Of a DNA stretch of 64,000 nt, positions 41,294-50,467 are shown piece after piece. The position numbers were made by a program, and so were the translations under genes. The stretch comes from Chloroflexota bacterium. Lineage in GTDB: Bacteria > Chloroflexota > Anaerolineae > Anaerolineales > UBA11579. The notes beneath the pieces were generated by a model. It worked only from the letters and a program-made list of their open reading frames with translations. It had not been told where the DNA came from and did no database searches. The stretch's first letter is position 1. The number at the start of each line of letters is the position of its first letter. The stretch covers positions 1 through 64,000 of the forward strand of contig JACPVG010000036.1 in assembly GCA_016191875.1 (NCBI GenBank), given 5' to 3'.

Positions 41294-42852
41294 GACTCCC
41301 CAAGCGACTGCTCAAGCGCACCCTCGGCAGCCTGCCGCTGGCGGCGGAACTGGATTTCCAGCGGCGGGGCGGCCAGCCGCGGCGCGGTTTCAGCCTGCCC
41401 AAACTGGAAGAAGCCATCGGCCTGTGGGCCGAGCAGGCGGCGGCCTCGCCGCACCGCCACGACGCAGGCAAACGCGTCCTCGTATTCGGCATGCTGCGCT
41501 ACTGGGTGGAACACACCAGCCTGCTTTCGCTGGCGCTGGCCGGGCTGGGGCATCGCGTGACGCTGGCCTATCTGCCCTATGGCGACTGGCGCACCCCGTT
41601 GGAAGACTTCGACCGCAAGAGCCACGACCTGTACGCCAAACGCGTGCTGGCCCCGGCGGCGCAGATGGTGGAGGTGCTTTCCCTGTTTGATATTGAGCCC
41701 GCGCCGCGCCTGCCCAAGCCGCTGGCCGCGGCCATCAAACAGGTCAGCATGCGTGACGTGCAGTACACCGAGCAGATCGAAGAGATCGACATGCGCGGGG
41801 TGCTCTTCAAGTTGCGGCGCGAGCGCAACAGCACCGCGGCGCGGGCGTTCTATGCCTGGCTGGGCACCCACAAGCCGGATGTGGTCATTGTGCCCAATGC
41901 GCTGATATTGGAGTTCGGCGCCCTGTTCCAGACCGCGCGGCACCTGGGCATCCCGGTCGTGTCCTATGAGTTCGGCGAGCAGCGCGACAAAATCTGGTTC
42001 AGCAAAGACAGCGAAGTGATGTTGCAGGATACCGGCGCCCTGTGGGCGCGGACGAAAGACGAGCCGTTCAGCGAGGTGCAGTTCGAGCAGGTGCGCGGGC
42101 TGTTCGCCCACCGCCGCACCGCCAGCCTGTACGAGAATTTCTACCGCAAGTGGCAGGTCACACCCTCCGAAGGGGCGCAGATGGCGCGCGCCAAACTGGG
42201 GCTGGACGACCGCCCCGTGGCGCTGCTGGCCGCCAACGTCATCGGCGACAGCCTGACGCTGGGGCGGCAGGTGTTCAGCGGGACGATGACCGAGTGGCTG
42301 CGGCGCACCCTGCGCCATTACGCCGCCCGGCCGGACTGGCAATTCCTGCTGCGCGTGCATCCGGGCGAAGCGAACATGACCGGCCCCTCGGTAGCCGACA
42401 TCGCCCGCGCCGAACTGCCCGAAATGCCGGAGAACATACGCATCATCGCTGCCGCCGATGCGGTGAACACCTACGACCTGATCGGTCTGGCCGACCTGGG
42501 GCTGGTGTACACCACCACGGTCGGCATGGAAATGGCGATGAGCGGCCTGCCGGCCATAGTGGTCGGGCGCACGCACTACCGCGGCAAGGGCTTCACCCTC
42601 GACCCATCCAGTTGGGAAGAGTACTTCGCCCTGCTCGACGCGCCGCAGCCGCGCCTGACCGAAGCCCAGACGCGCCAGGCCTGGCACTACGCTTACCGCT
42701 TCTTCTTCGATTACCCGATGCCCTTCCCGTGGCACCTGATTCATTTCTGGGACAGCGTGCAGGAATGGACGCCGGGGCGGGTGTTCTCGGACAAGGGGAT
42801 GCGGGCGTTCAAAGCCACCTTTGATGCGCTGGTGGGTGAGGAGACGGTGTAA
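41290..42852 (+). CDS. Capsule-synthesis-type GT-B glycosyltransferase
   Basis: This 520-residue GT-B-like protein has an N-terminal Rossmann region (VLVFGMLRYWVEHTSLLSL) and a C-terminal half with FLLRVHPGE and the region YDLIGLADLGLVYTTTVGME-MAMSG-LPAIV. Together these resemble KpsS/LipB or CDP-glycerol/Kdo transferases of capsule loci. It overlaps the ATPase gene by 4 bp, so it is part of the export operon. It may add the linker or terminal residue recognised by the transporter. Confidence 0.75.
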   Translation: MRLPKRLLKRTLGSLPLAAELDFQRRGGQPRRGFSLPKLEEAIGLWAEQAAASPHRHDAGKRVLVFGMLRYWVEHTSLLSLALAGLGHRVTLAYLPYGDWRTPLEDFDRKSHDLYAKRVLAPAAQMVEVLSLFDIEPAPRLPKPLAAAIKQVSMRDVQYTEQIEEIDMRGVLFKLRRERNSTAARAFYAWLGTHKPDVVIVPNALILEFGALFQTARHLGIPVVSYEFGEQRDKIWFSKDSEVMLQDTGALWARTKDEPFSEVQFEQVRGLFAHRRTASLYENFYRKWQVTPSEGAQMARAKLGLDDRPVALLAANVIGDSLTLGRQVFSGTMTEWLRRTLRHYAARPDWQFLLRVHPGEANMTGPSVADIARAELPEMPENIRIIAAADAVNTYDLIGLADLGLVYTTTVGMEMAMSGLPAIVVGRTHYRGKGFTLDPSSWEEYFALLDAPQPRLTEAQTRQAWHYAYRFFFDYPMPFPWHLIHFWDSVQEWTPGRVFSDKGMRAFKATFDALVGEETV

Positions 42853-42921
42853 CTGGTAATTGGTAAATGGTAATTGCTCTCCCGCTGCGGGGCGAATTGC
42901 CAGTTACCAGTTACCAATTAC
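42850..42921. repeat. Iterated GGTAATTGGTAA hairpin
   Basis: The left arm AACTGGTAATTGGTAAATGG-TAATTG and the right arm CAGTTACCAGTTACCAATTAC are separated by a GC-rich loop (CCCGCTGCGGGG). The stop codon of the upstream gene is the first three bases of the element. Confidence 0.75.
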
Positions 42922-42943
42922 TGCTTTCAGAATTGGTGACCAC

Positions 42944-43777
42944 ATGACCGACAACGACATCAAGCAGCAGGTACGCGAATTTTATGACGCTGTGGGCTGG
43001 AGCCAGGTGGCCGAGGGCGTGTACCAGAACGCGCGCTATGAAGATTTACGGCCGGTGGCGCGCGAATACATCCACAAATGCCACCAGCGGGTGTTGCGTC
43101 ACATCCCGGCCAGCGGCCGCTACCTGCTGGATGCCGGTTCGGGGCCGATTCAATATCCGGAATATCTTGAGTACTCGAAGGGCTATCAGAAACGCGTGTG
43201 CGCGGATATTTCGATTACGGCGCTCAAAGAAGCGCGGGCGCGCATCGGTGAGCACGGCCTGTTCGTGGTGGCCGACATCGCCCGCCTGCCGTTCAAGGCC
43301 GAAGCCTTCGATGGACTCGTTACCCTGCACACCATTCACCACCTGCCGCCGGAGGACCATGTGCCGGCGTATCGCGGGCTGCACCGCGTTCTGGCGGCCG
43401 GCGGGCGCGGGGCCGTGGTGAACGGCTGGGGCCAGCCGCTGCTGGGGCGTATCCTTGAGGCACCCATCCGGCTGCGTAAGTGGCTGCGGCGGGTGAAACG
43501 CGAACAGGAAGGCGAAGACCTGCCGCGTAAACTGGCGGAGAACACCGGCACGCACGTGGAGAAATACAACGCCGGCTGGTTGTTACGCCAGTTGCGGCCG
43601 CACATGCCGGTGCGCATCTACGTCTGGCGCAGTGTGAGCGTGGCGGTGCTGCGGTTGTATGTGCAACCGGCGTTGGGCGGGCGGCTACTCTTGAAGATTC
43701 TGTACTGGCTGGAAGAACGCCTGCCGCGCTTTTTCGGGCGCGTCGGTCAGTACCCGCTGGTGGTGATAGAGAAGTGA
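42944..43777 (+). CDS. Class I SAM methyltransferase
   Basis: This 277-residue protein has LLDAGSGPIQYPEY (about 62-75), CADISITALKEAR and FDGLVTLHTIHHLPP, the three core motifs of class I methyltransferases. The C-terminus includes aromatic/hydrophobic stretches that may contact membrane lipid. ATG 42944 follows the iterated-repeat spacer; no strong Shine-Dalgarno is seen (TTGGTGACCAC). Substrate is unknown; a terminal sugar or lipid-linked sugar is possible next to the exporter. Confidence 0.82.
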   Translation: MTDNDIKQQVREFYDAVGWSQVAEGVYQNARYEDLRPVAREYIHKCHQRVLRHIPASGRYLLDAGSGPIQYPEYLEYSKGYQKRVCADISITALKEARARIGEHGLFVVADIARLPFKAEAFDGLVTLHTIHHLPPEDHVPAYRGLHRVLAAGGRGAVVNGWGQPLLGRILEAPIRLRKWLRRVKREQEGEDLPRKLAENTGTHVEKYNAGWLLRQLRPHMPVRIYVWRSVSVAVLRLYVQPALGGRLLLKILYWLEERLPRFFGRVGQYPLVVIEK

Positions 43778-43789
43778 ACAACCGAGTAT

Positions 43790-44006
43790 TGTCATTCCGA
43801 GTGACTGAGCGGAGCGAAGGAGCGAGGAATCTCGCGACGGTTTCCCTTTTTGCGAAACAGGAGTTGTCGTACCAGCCCCCTGTGAAGGTTGTGGTTTGGT
43901 ACGAAGATGCAATAAAAGCAATAGAAGTAGGCTGTCGCGAGATTCCCTTCGGCTATGCTCAAGGCAGGCTTCGGTCGGCGGCTACGCCGCCTTCCTCAGA
44001 ATGACA
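43790..44006. repeat. 217-bp inverted-repeat element (TGTCATTCC...GAATGACA)
   Basis: The ends TGTCATTCCGAG and CTCAGAATGACA are inverted. Internal arms GGAATCTCGCGAC (about 43829) and GTCGCGAGATTCC (about 43938) continue the fold. Short open frames inside it are incidental. It separates convergent genes. Related elements occur at 57336 and 60258. Confidence 0.75.
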
Positions 44007-44012
44007 TAGACT

Positions 44013-45620
44013 TCACGGCTGAATAATGGCGTCGGCGGCGTCCCACAGGATATGGGGCGAGTCGCGGCGGACGGAGAAGGTGAGGCCGTCGATTTCAAGG
44101 ATGGCGTAATCTGCGGCCATCAGGGCGCGGGCCACATCGGCTTCGTCCCACAGCTGGACGACCACGTCCGGCTGCAACTTACCAATTGAATAGGCGTAAT
44201 CCCACTTGGCGTGGCCGGGGCGGAAGCCGGTGAGTTTGGCCCACAGCCCGGCAGGCAGGTGGGCATCCAGCGCGGCGATGACCGGGTCGTTCTTGCCCAG
44301 CAGGTCGATGCACGGCCGGTCGGTGAAGTACGGGATCGCCCCGGCGGTCACGACCGCCAGCGTGGCGTCCGGGGTAGTGATCTTGTTCAGCGCCAGCGCA
44401 ATGCGCACATACTCCTCGTTGCCGACGGTGAACTCCGGGCGGGCGGTGAGGATCCACTTGCGCAGCGAGCGCAGGTCTTCCACGGCGTTGAACTGCACCA
44501 TGGCGGCAAGGACGAAGACGGCCAGCCCGAGGTTGGCCAGGGCGCGGGCGGGCGGCCAGCGAAACTGGGCGGCGCGCTCGCCGATGAAACGCCAGAGGTC
44601 GGCAGCGGCCTGCGTGAAGAGGATGAAAAAGCCGGGCATGGCGAGCGAGATGTAGCGGTTGGCCCCACCCTTGTGCTCCCAGGCGTCCCCGCCCACGTAG
44701 ATGCTGTAGGCCGCCTGCGCCGCCAGCAGACCCGCCAGCAGGAGAGATGCGCAGTCACGCCGGTAGAGCAGGACCGCCAGCGGCAGGACGACCAGCGGCC
44801 ATCCGGTGCGCTCGATGAGTTTCAGGAAGACGGCCAGCCCGTTGCCCACCCGCACCCAGGTTGGCAGGCCGGTCATTTTGAGGGTGTAGGTGTTGGGCAG
44901 CCATGCGCCGTAGTAGGCAAGGCGCAGGCCGGTCTGCCCGGCCAGCAGCAGGGCGAGCAGGCCCAGACCGTGGGTGAGATGGCGGCGGCGATTGGCCGGG
45001 TCCCACAGCATAAAGGCCAGCCAGACTGCCAGATAGGGCACGGCCATGTCGAACCGCACCAGTGTGCCGAGGCCGAGCAGCAGGTAGGGCCGCCACAAGA
45101 AACGGCCGGAGTCAAACGCCTGGATGGCCGACCAGGCCGCCATACTGACCAGCAGGACGAGGGCGCTGACCTCCATGCCGAGCAGGCCCCAGTTGTTCAG
45201 CGGGCCGTAGAAGGCGGTAAGCGCCACCGCCAGCAGCGTGACCTGGTGGCTGCCGGACAGCCGGAAGGCGATGCGGCGCACGAACATCAGGTTGAGCGCC
45301 AGGAAGATGAGGCCGGTCAGTTGGATGGGCAGGCTCATCAGCCGGGCCGGAATCGGGAAGAGATGCCAGAACGCCATGGTTACGACCCACAGCGGGTTGG
45401 TGAAGCCCTCCACTCGCTCGCCGCCCGGGTTCCAGACCAGGCCATCGCCATTGGCGAGGTTGCGGGCATAGCGCATGGAGATCATGGCGTCGTCGTTGAG
45501 GATGAAGTAACGCTCGCCGCCCACCACCCACGAGGTGCGCTCGATGTAGAATCCGGCGTAGACAAGGTACGCCACCAGAAGCAGCAGAAAAACGAGATTG
45601 GCGCGTTTGTTGTCGGTCAT
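44013..45620 (-). CDS. GT-C membrane glycosyltransferase (arabinosyl/PMT-like)
   Basis: This 535-residue polytopic protein is the only minus-strand gene in the glycan locus. After the first span it has NDDAMISMRYARNLANGDGLVWN and then VEGFTNPLWV, the aspartate-containing first-loop signature of GT-C enzymes of the AftB/PMT type. About 10 further spans and a C-terminal soluble domain with LLGKNDPVIAAL follow. Such enzymes use lipid-phosphate sugars on the outer face of the membrane. AAGGGA precedes the ATG on the minus strand, and the gene is divergent from pseB. Confidence 0.87.
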   Translation of the reverse strand: MTDNKRANLVFLLLLVAYLVYAGFYIERTSWVVGGERYFILNDDAMISMRYARNLANGDGLVWNPGGERVEGFTNPLWVVTMAFWHLFPIPARLMSLPIQLTGLIFLALNLMFVRRIAFRLSGSHQVTLLAVALTAFYGPLNNWGLLGMEVSALVLLVSMAAWSAIQAFDSGRFLWRPYLLLGLGTLVRFDMAVPYLAVWLAFMLWDPANRRRHLTHGLGLLALLLAGQTGLRLAYYGAWLPNTYTLKMTGLPTWVRVGNGLAVFLKLIERTGWPLVVLPLAVLLYRRDCASLLLAGLLAAQAAYSIYVGGDAWEHKGGANRYISLAMPGFFILFTQAAADLWRFIGERAAQFRWPPARALANLGLAVFVLAAMVQFNAVEDLRSLRKWILTARPEFTVGNEEYVRIALALNKITTPDATLAVVTAGAIPYFTDRPCIDLLGKNDPVIAALDAHLPAGLWAKLTGFRPGHAKWDYAYSIGKLQPDVVVQLWDEADVARALMAADYAILEIDGLTFSVRRDSPHILWDAADAIIQP

Positions 45621-45676
45621 GTGAAGTCCCTTGAGAAGTTGACCGATTCTACAACGTAATTGAAATCGGAGAGAAA

Positions 45677-46672
45677 ATGGACTGGAAAGATAAAGTCGTA
45701 CTGGTGACCGGCGGGACCGGTTCGTTCGGCAAGAAGTTCACCCAGGCGCTGCTGCGCGACGAGGGGCCGGCGAAGGTGATCGTCTTCAGCCGCGATGAAC
45801 TGAAACAGCACGAGATGCGCGCGGCGGGCTTCAACCAGCCCAACCTGCGCTATTTCATCGGCGATGTGCGCGACCGCGACCGGCTGCACCGTGCCATGCA
45901 CGGCGTGGATGTAGTTGTGCATGCCGCGGCGCTCAAACAGGTGCCCGCTTGCGAATACAACCCGATGGAGGCCATCAAAACCAACATCATGGGTACCAGC
46001 AACGTCGTCGAAGCCGCGCTGGATGCCGGCGTGGCGAAAGTGCTGACGCTGAGCACCGACAAGGCCGTGAATCCCGTAAACCTGTACGGCGCGACCAAGC
46101 TGGCCGCCGAGAAATTGACCGTGCAGAGCAACACCTATGCCGGCGGGCGCGAGACGCGCTTCTCCTGCGTGCGCTACGGCAACGTGGTGGGCAGCCGCGG
46201 CAGCGTCGTGCCGGTTTTCCTCCAGCAGCGCAGTAGCGGGACGGTGACCATCACCGACGAGCGCATGACGCGTTTCTGGTTGTCGCTGGAGCAGGGCGTG
46301 AAATTCGTGATCGACTGCATCGAGCAGATGTACGGCGGCGAGGTGTTCGTGCCGAAGATTCCCAGCACGACCATCGTGGACCTGGCGAAGGCCATGGCGC
46401 CGGAAGCGAAGATCAACTTCATCGGCATCCGCCCCGGCGAGAAACTGCACGAAGTCCTCATATCCGAGGACGAGGCGCGCACCACCGTGGAACTGGAGAC
46501 GATGTACGTCGTCCAGCCGATGGAAGCGATGTGGTTCGGCTACGAATGGGAGAAGAAGGGCAAAAAGCTGCCGGACGATTTCCGCTACGCCAGCAACACC
46601 AACACCGCATGGCTGACGGTGGAGCAGATTCGTGAACTGGTCGCGCCGTTTGAAACGGGCGCGGTGGAATAG
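45677..46672 (+). CDS. pseB: UDP-N-acetylglucosamine 4,6-dehydratase (inverting)
   Basis: PseB converts UDP-GlcNAc to a UDP-4-keto-6-deoxy-L-AltNAc-type sugar, the first step toward pseudaminic-acid-like nonulosonates. This 331-residue SDR has VTGGTGSFGKKF (10-21), FSRDELKQHEM (37-47), AALKQVPACEYNP (84-96), STDKAVNP (126-133) and the catalytic YGATK (137-141), all diagnostic of PseB/FlaA1. GGAGAG precedes the ATG. It is followed by an RmlD-like reductase and a NeuB-family synthase, but no clear PseC, PseH or PseG lies beside it. Confidence 0.94.
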   Translation: MDWKDKVVLVTGGTGSFGKKFTQALLRDEGPAKVIVFSRDELKQHEMRAAGFNQPNLRYFIGDVRDRDRLHRAMHGVDVVVHAAALKQVPACEYNPMEAIKTNIMGTSNVVEAALDAGVAKVLTLSTDKAVNPVNLYGATKLAAEKLTVQSNTYAGGRETRFSCVRYGNVVGSRGSVVPVFLQQRSSGTVTITDERMTRFWLSLEQGVKFVIDCIEQMYGGEVFVPKIPSTTIVDLAKAMAPEAKINFIGIRPGEKLHEVLISEDEARTTVELETMYVVQPMEAMWFGYEWEKKGKKLPDDFRYASNTNTAWLTVEQIRELVAPFETGAVE

Positions 46673-46675
46673 GAG

Positions 46676-46699
46676 AAGTGCTGTAGTGCTGAAGTGCTG
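46676..46699. repeat. Three tandem 8-bp units (A/T)AGTGCTG
   Basis: AAGTGCTG, TAGTGCTG and AAGTGCTG lie in direct succession just after the pseB stop. This is a one-armed version of the iterated-word spacers, with no complementary arm in the spacer. Confidence 0.55.
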
Positions 46700-46741
46700 A
46701 AAAGTGGAACACTATACACATAGATTGAGCTACGGATACCA

Positions 46742-47674
46742 ATGGCAAGAGTATTGATTACCGGCGCATCCGGCCTGCTGGGGCTGAACCTGGCGATTGA
46801 GGCGCAGCGCGCCGGTCATACGGTCTTCGGCGTCACCGGCAGCCGCCAGGTGGCGCTGGAGGGCGTGAGGATGATGCAGGCTGACCTGCTGGACGGGACG
46901 GCGCGCGCCCGGATGTGGGAAGCCGCCGCGCCGGAGTGGGTGGTGCATTGCGCGGCGCTGGCAGACCTGGAAGCCTGCGAGCGTGAACCGGAACGCGCCC
47001 AGGCCCTGAACGCCGACCTGCCGGGCACGTTGGCGGCCGAGGCAAAGGCGGCTGGGGCGCGCTTCGTCCACATCAGCACCGATGCAGTCTTCGATGGGGA
47101 GCGGGGCGATTACACCGAAGAGGACGCCCCCAACCCGTTGAGTGTCTACGCGGAAACAAAACTGGCTGGCGAGGGGGCGGTTGCCAGCGCCAACCCGGCG
47201 GCGCTGGTGGCGCGGGTGAACCTGTTCGGTTGGAGTTTGAGCGGCCAGCGCAGTCTGGGCGAGTTTTTCGTCAACGGTCTGCGGGCTGGCGCGCCGCTGA
47301 AAGGGTTTACGGATGTGTACTTCTCCCCGCTGCTGGTCAATGACCTGGCCGGGCTATTGTTTCAAATGTTTGAGAAAGACCTGCATGGCCTGTACCATGT
47401 GCTCAGCCGCGACAGCATGAGCAAGTACGCCTTTGGGGTGCGGATTGCCGAACTGTTCGGCTATGACCCGGCGGTGATTGCGCCAATCTCAGTGAAGGAT
47501 GCCGGGCTGGCGGCGCGCCGTTCCCCCAACCTTACGCTGAAGACCGACAAACTGGCTGCGGCGCTCGGCCATCCGTTGCCGGGCATTGACGAGGGGCTGG
47601 CGCGCTTCCATGCGCTGTATGAGGCAGGCTACCCGGCGCGGCTGAAGGCCGCGGGCGAGATTCGGCCCGAATAA
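46742..47674 (+). CDS. RmlD-like NAD(P)-dependent sugar reductase (SDR)
   Basis: This 310-residue protein has ITGASGLLGLNL (6-17), STDAVFDGERGDY (112-124), which is the RmlD signature, and YAETK (Tyr136, Lys140). RmlD itself reduces dTDP-4-keto-L-rhamnose; without rmlABC nearby, a different keto-sugar, such as the PseB product, is the more likely substrate (inference). It has an independent spacer upstream with no clear promoter. Confidence 0.85.
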   Translation: MARVLITGASGLLGLNLAIEAQRAGHTVFGVTGSRQVALEGVRMMQADLLDGTARARMWEAAAPEWVVHCAALADLEACEREPERAQALNADLPGTLAAEAKAAGARFVHISTDAVFDGERGDYTEEDAPNPLSVYAETKLAGEGAVASANPAALVARVNLFGWSLSGQRSLGEFFVNGLRAGAPLKGFTDVYFSPLLVNDLAGLLFQMFEKDLHGLYHVLSRDSMSKYAFGVRIAELFGYDPAVIAPISVKDAGLAARRSPNLTLKTDKLAAALGHPLPGIDEGLARFHALYEAGYPARLKAAGEIRPE

Positions 47675-47713
47675 CCGCTCACTAATCTCGACTTTCGTAC
47701 CACGGAGGCATCC

Positions 47714-48781
47714 ATGACCCTCATGATCCAAGGCCAACCTATCGGCCCCGGCCACCCGACCTACTTCATCGCGGATATCGCCGCCAACCATGATGGTGAC
47801 CTGGCGCGCGCCAAAGACCTTATCCGGCTGGCGAAGGAGGCCGGGGCGGATGCGGCCAAGTTCCAGAACTTCCGCGCCGAGAAAATCGTTTCCGACTATG
47901 GTTTCAAGGCCATGGGCGGCCAGGTCTCGCACCAGGCCAAATGGAAGAAGAGCGTTTTTGAAGTGTACAAAGATGCCTCAGTGCCGTTCGACTGGACTCC
48001 AGTGTTGAAGGAGGAATGCGACAAGGTCGGCATTCACTACTTCTCCAGCCCGTACGACGATGAAGCCATCGAGATGCTCGACCCCTACGTCCCCGCTTAC
48101 AAGGCTGGCTCGGACCTGATGTCCTGGCCGCACGGATTGCTGAAGATGGCGAAATTCGGCAAACCGGTGCTGCTGGCGACTGGCGCGGCGGACATCAGCG
48201 ACGTGACGCGGGCGATGCGCATTTTGGGTTCAGCCACCGACCAGATCGTCTTGATGCAGTGCAACACCAATTACACCGCCAGCGAAGGCAACTACGACCA
48301 TCTGCATCTGAACGTGCTGAAGACCTACGCCCAGATGTGGCCGGGCGTGGTGCTCGGCCTTTCTGACCACACGCAAAGCCCGGCCCCGGTGGTGGGCGCG
48401 GTGGCGTTGGGGGCGCGGGTCATCGAACGGCATTTTACCGACAGCAACGACCGCGAAGGGCCGGACCACAAGTTCGCCCTCAACCCCGACAACTGGGCGC
48501 GCATGGTGGAGGAAGTGCGCATCCTGGAGCGCGCCCTGGGCAGCCCGGACAAGCGCGTGGCCGGCAATGAGATTGATACCTACATGGTGCAGCGACGCTG
48601 CCTGCGGGCGGCGCGTGATATCCGGGCCGGAGAAACGCTGACCGCCGCCGACATTGAGCCGTTGCGCCCGGCCACGCCGGGGGCCATCGCCCCGTGGGAG
48701 GCGGAACGGGTGGTGGGCATGCGCGCCCGGGCCGACATGCCGTACGGCAAGGAAATACGCTGGATGGATTTGGAGGAATAG
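47714..48781 (+). CDS. NeuB-family nonulosonate synthase with SAF domain
   Basis: This 355-residue enzyme condenses a six-carbon amino sugar with phosphoenolpyruvate to a nine-carbon sialic-acid-like sugar. YFIADIAANHDGDL (17-30) replaces the classical AEIGxNHxG with ADIAANHDG. EAGADAAKFQ, QCNTNYTA, GLSDHTQSP and ERHFTDSNDREGPDH follow. Residues about 285-350 are the SAF (antifreeze-like) domain (RRCLRAARDIRAGETL). The variant motif puts it nearer PseI/SpsE-like or other NeuB branches than canonical NeuB. Confidence 0.9.
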   Translation: MTLMIQGQPIGPGHPTYFIADIAANHDGDLARAKDLIRLAKEAGADAAKFQNFRAEKIVSDYGFKAMGGQVSHQAKWKKSVFEVYKDASVPFDWTPVLKEECDKVGIHYFSSPYDDEAIEMLDPYVPAYKAGSDLMSWPHGLLKMAKFGKPVLLATGAADISDVTRAMRILGSATDQIVLMQCNTNYTASEGNYDHLHLNVLKTYAQMWPGVVLGLSDHTQSPAPVVGAVALGARVIERHFTDSNDREGPDHKFALNPDNWARMVEEVRILERALGSPDKRVAGNEIDTYMVQRRCLRAARDIRAGETLTAADIEPLRPATPGAIAPWEAERVVGMRARADMPYGKEIRWMDLEE

Positions 48782-48867
48782 GCAATCAGGTAATTGGGAA
48801 TCAGGGATCAGGAAAGCAGAGCCTTCTAATCGGCCATTTTCCTGATTGCCTGATGCCTGAGTCACTG
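48779..48867. repeat. Iterated AATCAGGTAATTGGG-type hairpin
   Basis: The left arm GGCAATCAGGTAATTGGG-AATCAGGGATCAGG and the right arm CCTGATTGCCTGATGCCTGAG flank a CTTCTAATCGGCC loop. The upstream stop codon TAG is at its left edge. It occupies the spacer before the next gene. Confidence 0.65.
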
Positions 48868-48878
48868 TTTCCTTTCTT

Positions 48879-49985
48879 ATGAAAGTTCTCTACTTTTCGC
48901 GCGACTACACGCCCCACGACCACCGGTTTCTGGCGGCGCTGGCGCAGACCGAGCATGAGGTGTACTTCCTGCGGCTGGAACGGCGCGGCCACGCCCAGGA
49001 AGAACGCCCGCTGCCCACCGGGGTGCAGGCGGTGGACTGGGCCGGTGGTCTGCGTCCGGCGCGCCTGGCCGATGGCCCGCGTCTCTTGTTGTCGCTACGG
49101 CGTGTGCTGCGGCGGGTGAAGCCGGACGTGGTGCATGCCGGGCCGATCCAGACCTGCGCGCTGCTCGGGGCGCTGGCCGGGGCGCGGCCGCTGGTCAGCA
49201 TGTCGTGGGGCTCGGATTTGATGCTGGACGCGGAGAAGAACCGCGCCACCCGTTGGGCGACAAATGTCGTGCTGCGCAAAAGCGCGGCGCTGCTGTGCGA
49301 CAATGAAGCCGTGCGCGCCAAGGCCATCGCGTTGGGCATGGATGCCGGACGAATCGTGACCTTTCCGTGGGGCGTGGACCTGGCGCACTTCTCGCCGGTT
49401 GGCGGCGACGGCGGGCTGCGCCAACGGGCGGGCTGGCAGGATTGTTTTGTGCTGCTGCACACCCGCACCTGGGAGCCGGTCTACGGCGTGGATGTGGTGG
49501 CGCGCGCCTTTGCCCTGGCCGCCCGCCAGCGCGATGACCTGCGGCTGGTGATGCTCGGCAACGGTTCGCTGGCCGGGCGCATCAAACAAGTCCTGATGGG
49601 CGCGGGCGTCATCGACTGGGTGCGCTTCGCCGGGCAGGTGAGTTTGAGCGAGCTGCCCGACATCTACCGCGCCGCAGACCTGTACGTCAGCGCCAGCCAC
49701 AGCGATGGCTCGTCGGTGTCGCTGATGGAGGCGCTGGCCTGCGGTGTGCCGGCGCTGGTATCGGACATCCCCGGCAACCGTGAATGGGTCACGCCGGAGG
49801 TCGGCTGGCGCTTCCCGGATGGCGATGCCGAGGCGCTGGCGCAGGGTATCCTGCGTGCCGCCGGAGAGCGGGATGCGTTAAAGAAAATGGGCGCGGCGGC
49901 GCGCGCGAAAGCCGAACATAAGGCCGACTGGACGAAGAACTTTCAGAGGCTGTTGAACGCTTACGAGAAAGGAAAAGCAGCATGA
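48879..49985 (+). CDS. GT4-type glycosyltransferase
   Basis: This 368-residue GT-B enzyme begins VLYFSRDYTPHDHRFLAAL. The C-terminal domain has HTRTWEPVYGVDVVARAF and SASHSDGSSVSLMEALACGVP (about 267-287), followed by SDIPGNREWV. The pattern is shared with GT4 enzymes of nonulosonate/heptose-containing clusters. Its stop overlaps a small membrane-protein gene by 4 bp. Confidence 0.9.
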   Translation: MKVLYFSRDYTPHDHRFLAALAQTEHEVYFLRLERRGHAQEERPLPTGVQAVDWAGGLRPARLADGPRLLLSLRRVLRRVKPDVVHAGPIQTCALLGALAGARPLVSMSWGSDLMLDAEKNRATRWATNVVLRKSAALLCDNEAVRAKAIALGMDAGRIVTFPWGVDLAHFSPVGGDGGLRQRAGWQDCFVLLHTRTWEPVYGVDVVARAFALAARQRDDLRLVMLGNGSLAGRIKQVLMGAGVIDWVRFAGQVSLSELPDIYRAADLYVSASHSDGSSVSLMEALACGVPALVSDIPGNREWVTPEVGWRFPDGDAEALAQGILRAAGERDALKKMGAAARAKAEHKADWTKNFQRLLNAYEKGKAA

Positions 49986-50467
49986 GCGACTTCAAGGACT
50001 TCAGCGAATACCAACCCCAGCCGCAACCGGGGCAGAGCAGGCGGCCGGTGCTCCTGGCGGCGGTGATGGGTGTGCTGGTGATGGGCGCGGGGGTAATGGC
50101 CGTTCTGCTGGCCGCGCCATCCGAACCGGAGCCGGGCGCGGTCGTCGAATTCTCCGGCATGCTGCCGCTTGAGGCGCGCCTGAACGAGTTCCTGGTGCTG
50201 GCGAGCCGCGGCGATTATGAAGACGCCTATGCCCTGCTTTCTGAAGCCGGGCGGCGCGGCCTGCGACTCGAGTCGTTCCGCGCCCGGTGGCAGGCCGAAG
50301 ACCTCGCCGGGTATGCGCGTCTGGATGTCAACCTGGCCGAGTTGAGCAGCCGGACGCGGGTGACCGGCACACTCTATTTCGCAGATGGCGGGACGCGGGC
50401 GTTCGAGGCGTTCCTGGAACAGACCGGCGGGGAGTGGTTCATCATTTCGATTGAGTTTGGCGAGTGA
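49982..50467 (+). CDS. Small single-pass membrane protein
   Basis: This 161-residue protein has a short cytoplasmic Gln/Pro-rich N-terminus and one transmembrane helix at about 22-44 (VLLAAVMGVLVMGAGVMAVLLA). A soluble alpha/beta domain of about 110 residues follows, resembling NTF2-like or DUF4878/DUF4019 type domains (LASRGDYEDAYALLSEAG, TGGEWFIISIEF). Function is unknown. It is coupled to the glycosyltransferase upstream (ATGA) and to the transposase-like gene downstream (GTGA). Confidence 0.75.
   Translation: MSDFKDFSEYQPQPQPGQSRRPVLLAAVMGVLVMGAGVMAVLLAAPSEPEPGAVVEFSGMLPLEARLNEFLVLASRGDYEDAYALLSEAGRRGLRLESFRARWQAEDLAGYARLDVNLAELSSRTRVTGTLYFADGGTRAFEAFLEQTGGEWFIISIEFGE

Noticed and set aside
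43774..44004. Short open frame of 76 codons in the convergent junction
   Set aside because: It lies wholly in the inverted-repeat element and its sequence reflects the repeat, not a protein.
46742..47674. Calling the SDR rmlD (dTDP-rhamnose synthesis)
   Set aside because: The signature is RmlD-like, but no rmlA, rmlB or rmlC is present and the neighbours are nonulosonate genes, so no symbol was given.
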